From Chlorops oryzae (taxonomy: Eukaryota > Arthropoda > Insecta > Diptera > Chloropidae): DNA of 64,000 bases. Position 1 is the first letter of the stretch. Each line of letters starts with the position of its first letter. This document shows, piece by piece, positions 60,257 through 64,000 of the stretch. Below the pieces are notes generated by a model that saw only the letters and a list, made by a program, of their open reading frames with translations, did not search any database and was not told where the DNA came from. A program made the position numbers and the translations under genes. Location: contig CM035806.1 in NCBI GenBank assembly GCA_020466095.1, positions 55,068,916 to 55,132,915 of the forward strand, written 5' to 3'.

Positions 60257-60401
60257 TTGAACCTCCTTCACATTAAAAAAACAAAGTACTTCTTTATTGA
60301 CTTTCATTCATTCCTAACACAATTTAAAAAAAAACTAAATTGAAAAAGCTATTTTCGTTTTCTGTCAGGAATTTTAATTTTTAAAAAAGGTCCAAAAACA
60401 T
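60257..60401 (-). repeat. Dispersed repeat, copy 2 (matches 19553-19696)
   Basis: Minus-strand blocks TTTTTGGACCTTTTTT, AATTCCTGACA, TTTTTCAATTTAGTTTTTTT and GTGTTAGGAATGAATGAAA, in the same order as the plus-strand copy 41 kb away. Confidence 0.7.
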
Positions 60402-61670
60402 ATTTCATTTCTTTTTTTGATTTCTTAAGGTGCGACCGCTTTCAGGCGCATACATAATTACTGTTAATCTCGTCAAAGTTAGTTCATATGAATTCGAGTG
60501 AAGCGCAGGATCATAGACAGTAAATAATCTTTGGTTTTAGTTAAGATATTTCGGTCGATTTATAACTGCCATCATTTATTTATTTGTCGCGTTGCAACGT
60601 CCCCATCGCGTACAGTCCAATATAACTTCGTTCTTATGATGAAATCCTTCGAAGGGAATTTCAAAGTCTTTTAAAAGAACATCAGTCCAAGCGAAAATGC
60701 AGCATGCAGCGAAAATTTTCGAAAACTTAACCAAATACTCAGAAAAGCTCGACTAAAAATCCGATTGCCACTTCATTCAAATCTTGCCAGTTTCATATGA
60801 TTTCGATTTAATGCTTTTAAAATTTGTATATTTTAAAGTAAAACTTCCAAACTTCATTCCAATGAAACAAAAAGAAAAAAAACAAAAACAAAAAGGAGAA
60901 GGAGAAGTAAAAGAGAAACTGGAAAAATGCACTTTCATGCAGGTATGCCTTGGAATGTTGCTTAAAAGTCCAACAGAAAATATTCCGTTTCCCGACATTT
61001 TGCTTACTTTGCTGCGTTGCACAGTGTCACGTCTCCATACATTTTTTGGAAAAAAATATAAGGAGTTATCGTAGGGCAATGAAATTTGGCAGGAGTTTTA
61101 CTATAGGTCTAATTAAGAAAATTTGAAAAAATCATAGAATTCCGCCCACTGCCACCACCCCCACCCCCACCCCCCATATAACGGGAAATCCTAACTTCCG
61201 CAATTTTTATCCTAGAGAGTTGAAATTCGGTACATAGATTGATGGACATATAAAAATGAGCAAAATGAAAAAAAAATTAGAATGCCACGCCTACTTTTTG
61301 AAATACGCCCCTTAAAAGTTTGAAGATTTATAGGATATTTATCCTTATAAAAATTTTCAAAGGAAATAAAAAATGTGAAGAATTTTTTGCGGATTTGTAA
61401 ACTTAAAACATATATTAATCAGAAAACAAAAGCATTTTTGGTCATGCGCAAGCTCTATAGAAAGTATGTTCAAGTGAAAACGCGCGAAAATGCAAAGGAT
61501 AAAGCGCCTCTTCGCTGTGTTGAATATCGTTGATACTATTCAAGAAATATAATTTTCATTGATTTTTTTCGACATTTTGGTTAGAAAAATATCCAATTAT
61601 AGTGCAAAGCTTTAAAGAAATTGAAATTTTTAAAAACTGATTAAAATTTTTCAATGAAGCTGTACAAATC
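60402..61670. other. Non-coding DNA; C-rich tract and possible Helentron-like relic
   Basis: The tract CCGCCCACTGCCACCACCCC, continuing with CCACCCCC units, at 61142-61177, AATGAAATTTGGCAGGAG at 61079 and GCCACGCCTACTTTTTG at 61283 recall the interior of the Helentron-like families but no ends were found. Confidence 0.35.
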
Positions 61671-61676
61671 TTTATT
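61671..61676 (-). promoter_or_regulatory. Candidate polyadenylation signal AATAAA
   Basis: AATAAA on the minus strand, about 47 nt after the downstream stop at 61723 of the spliced candidate gene. The motif is common in AT-rich DNA, so it supports the gene model only in context. Confidence 0.35.
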
Positions 61677-61813
61677 AATATTCAAGGTATATCATATACA
61701 TAAATAAATAGCGAACTTATTTTTACAAAGACTCACTCCCAGAGCTTTCCAATTCTGAGTCTGATAAAATAAAAGCCTCAAAATCTATATTCAAAGAAGA
61801 TATACTGTCATCA

Positions 61814-62354
61814 TCATGGTCTACCTTTACCTTTGCTAGTGCTTGGTTGCTAAACGAAATAAAGAAACATAATTTATTAAACAAAACATTTCTTTATGTT
61901 TGAAGGCCCACCTCGTCATCTTCCGGAGCCACAACGGAAATATTCTTATTATGTTCCTATTTTACAATAAACATGTTAAAATAAATTTCAATAATTTACA
62001 TATTAAATGCACTTACACTCAAATTTGCTTCGAAAGGCGAGCTTAGCCAATTCGCGTATTTCGTAAGAAACCGCTCTTTGTATCGATTGCACCTATTCCA
62101 CCGAGAGTAAAATGTCAAACTAATCATCCTAAATCTTTCTTTTAGTTTGTCTTCATCAATATTTCCATTTATTTCATTTTTGACAAATGAAACCAGATCG
62201 CTTTGCTTTTCTGTTGTTGTTTTGTGAAAAGCGGCTATCCAAACGTTAAACAAATCGACAATTTTTAGCTCCGAGGTCACTATAGAAAAAACGCTCCTAT
62301 TACGAACGGGGCAAATTGGGGCAGCCTATCTTTTTATATGTTATTCTACTTACT
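61814..62354 (-). CDS. Spliced orphan gene candidate, ~114 aa, start codon split by intron 1
   Basis: I do not recognise the protein. Model (minus): exon ending 62354; intron 62280-62353 (74 bp, AA|GTAAGT...TTTTTTCTATAG); exon 62279-62017; intron 61957-62016 (60 bp, GT|GTAAGT...AAAATAG); exon 61956-61912; intron 61850-61911 (62 bp, weak GAG|GTGGGC donor, TTTCGTTTAG acceptor); last exon from 61849. Splicing joins A to TGACC and makes ATG ACC (MTSELKIVDLF); an in-frame TAA lies 15 nt upstream of the ATG. The 87-codon exon is hydrophilic and basic-rich (KERFRMISLTFYSRWNRCNR, FLTKYANWLSS). The joined frame ends at 61814 (EDDEQPSTSKGKGRP, then stop). Another frame continues as DDDSISSLNIDFEAF to a stop at 61723, so either an alternative acceptor or a frameshift is possible. 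Host gene or transposon gene: undecided. Confidence 0.45.
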
Positions 62355-63262
62355 TATAACAACAATATTTTATAAAAATTGGAAGAACGAAATTTTAGAA
62401 AATGAGAAATTCAATTTTGAAAATTAAACTTGATTTCAAATTAATTCAACTTCTTATTGTTTACTTTAAACCAATGACAGATAACGTGTTATAAACAAAT
62501 TTAAAAAAAAAATAAGGTGACCAGGTACTACTAATTTTATATTTTAATTTGACATATTAAACTTAATGATCGGATCACAACTCACAAGTACAGAGCAACT
62601 AAAGCACAAGTAATTATATTGCAGTTTTTGTGCTCAAAAACAACAATTTACATAACTTCCAAGTTTGAGAGCATGCTGTGGGGCAATGGCTAAACATATT
62701 GACATAATTCTTTTTGATTTTTCTTAATATGAATATTATCTATCGAAATTCATAAAATTATTTTAACAATTCGAACCTCGATTTTTGGCATTTTTTTCCG
62801 CTCAGGTGACACTGTGTGTAGTGTGATTTCTCTTCAAAAGTTTCTGAAAAAAAAAAAACAACTTATCTTTGTGTCTTTTTCAGTTTTACTTGTACATATT
62901 TGCTTCACTTTTATCTTGGGAACGTAGTTCTCTGTTAGGGTTTGCCACATTTCAAAGCAGTATTTAATCACTTAAAGTATCGATTTGACATCCTTTTACC
63001 TTAGTCGCGAAATCACGGAATCTTGCTTGTATACGTTATGCACGGTTTGTATGAAATAGTGTTACACATACGCACCTTCTTGAGATGAAATTTTGTTTTG
63101 GAATTTTAATTTCGGTATTATCTATCGGTATTTTAAGAAGTTTATCCAAAAGGAGCAAACGCTTGCCAGATCTGGCTAACAAGAGGAAGTCCTGTTCCCT
63201 TAACTCTCCTTCTTGCAACTCTTTGCTGGCCAAACAGGTCTTCTTATACCTTTATGAACATA
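62355..63262. other. AT-rich DNA upstream of the spliced candidate gene
   Basis: Would include the 5' untranslated exon (ending 62354) and promoter of the minus-strand candidate, but no TATA box or initiator could be defended. Short frames at 63036-63300 are unsupported. Confidence 0.35.
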
Positions 63263-64000
63263 TTAGGTGTAGTAAAAATAAATCCATTATTTTCCAATAG
63301 ATGGCGCTATTTATCTGCATCTCGCGTTGTATAAGTCCGATCGTGTTCCGCTAGGGGGCATTAGAAAGATGACAGTTCCTACTAAAAAAGCTTTTTTGAC
63401 ACTTTTTTGATTGATTGATTCAGTTTTGTTTGAGAGCTTGTCAAAGATGGACATCAGCAAAGAGAAAATTCGCTACATTTTACAGTTTTTCTTCGATAAG
63501 GGAGAAAACGCAAGCCAGGCGGCTGAAAATGTGAATAGCGTTTATGGACCTGATACTGTAACAGCCAATCATGCGCAATTTTGGTTTCGTCGATTCCGTT
63601 CCGGTAAACCCGATGTCAAGGATGCACCACGCACTGGAAGGCCAATTGTCGAAAATGTCGATAAAATCATGGAAATTATCGAGTCCGACCGTCATGTTAG
63701 CACTGTTTCGATTGCAAAAGAGCTAAAGATTGCACAAAAACCCGTTTGGAACCATTTGAATAAGGCTGGATACACAAAGAAGCTCGATGTATGGGTGCCA
63801 CACGAGTTAACGCAAAAAAACCTCATAGACCGAATTTCCATCTGCGAATCGCTGCTGAACCGCAACAAAATCGTCCAATTTCTGAAGCGGTTGGTGACTG
63901 GTGATGAAAAGTGGGTCACTTACGACAACGTCAAGCGAAAACGGTCGTGGTCGAAAGACGGTGAACCGGCGGAAACGGTGGCCAAGCCAGGATTGACGGC
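63263..64000 (+). mobile_element. mariner element, right side cut by window end
   Basis: TA at 63261-63262, then TTAGGTGTAGTAAAAATAAA, closely matching the 5' terminal repeat of the 53.6 kb element with small differences (AAATAAATCC for AAAGAAATCC; one T fewer). Orientation is opposite to that element. The 3' half lies outside the window. Confidence 0.95.
63447..64000 (+). CDS. mariner transposase, partial (first 184 codons, open at window end)
   Basis: The ATG at 63447 gives MDISKEKIRY and the frame stays open to position 64000. It includes the helix-turn-helix region, WVPHEL, and VTGDEKWVTY with the first catalytic Asp (residue 153). Compared with the 53.6 kb copy there are only a handful of substitutions: SGKPDVKD for SGNFDVKD, MEIIES for MELIES, QKPVWN for QKTVWN, KIVQFLK for KIDPFLK, SKDGEPAET for SKHGEPAKT. 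Whether the C-terminal catalytic residues survive cannot be seen. Function as for the intact copy: transposition at TA. Confidence 0.93.
   Translation, partial: MDISKEKIRYILQFFFDKGENASQAAENVNSVYGPDTVTANHAQFWFRRFRSGKPDVKDAPRTGRPIVENVDKIMEIIESDRHVSTVSIAKELKIAQKPVWNHLNKAGYTKKLDVWVPHELTQKNLIDRISICESLLNRNKIVQFLKRLVTGDEKWVTYDNVKRKRSWSKDGEPAETVAKPGLT

Noticed and set aside
1..64000. CRISPR arrays, operons, rRNA genes, LTR retrotransposons, LINE reverse transcriptase
   Set aside because: No regularly spaced direct repeats with unique spacers, no long terminal direct repeats, no RT motifs, and eukaryotic-type introns and transposons throughout.

Overview
This is AT-rich eukaryotic DNA with an insect, dipteran-like character. 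The evidence is mariner and piggyBac-type transposons, tRNA-derived SINEs, Helentron (DINE-1-like) elements with GTCY microsatellites, GT-AG introns of 60-74 bp, and many long T/A tracts. The particular mix suggests a tephritid or related fly, but that is an inference. There are no operons or bacterial signals. I find no recognisable host gene of known function. The window reads as intergenic or long-intron DNA built by repeated rounds of transposon insertion.

Layout. 1-8 kb: AT-rich DNA with one nearly perfect ~0.3 kb foldback at 1.43-1.73 kb. 8.3-9.1 kb: a diverged inverted structure with a tRNA-like module in each arm. 11-28 kb: SINE-A copies (11.3, 28.2 kb), Helentron family 1 (12.1, 20.9, 24.3 kb) and family 2 (15.0, 25.3, 27.3 kb), a dead mariner (16.0-17.3 kb), and pogo-like MITEs (26.3, 27.4 kb). 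28-39 kb: a candidate ORF island at 30.8-31.1 kb, an unusual inverted array of CTCGAG/GTCAGAT units (32.8-33.8 kb), further Helentron-like copies and MITEs. 39.2-43.0 kb: a 3.75 kb hAT-like element with perfect 8-bp target duplication, carrying a broken piggyBac transposase and a 192-bp MITE. 43.2-52.6 kb: more Helentron copies, some inside MITEs and some containing MITEs. 52.6-56.3 kb: a three-layer nest in which a SINE (SINE-B) is split by a 3.4 kb TA-flanked element rich in GAAGAAATTTCTTC motifs, itself split by a mariner with an uninterrupted 341-residue transposase. 61.7-62.35 kb, minus strand: a small spliced candidate gene of unknown function whose ATG would be assembled across an intron. 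63.26 kb to the end: a third mariner, open for 184 codons and cut by the window edge.

How the parts relate. Only the 53.6 kb mariner, and possibly the 63.3 kb copy, looks able to encode a transposase. The others are non-autonomous and depend on enzymes encoded elsewhere. The nesting gives a relative chronology: SINEs and Helentron copies are older, MITEs and the TA-flanked element landed in them, and the intact mariner came last. No promoter, LTR retrotransposon, LINE reverse transcriptase, rRNA or CRISPR array was seen.
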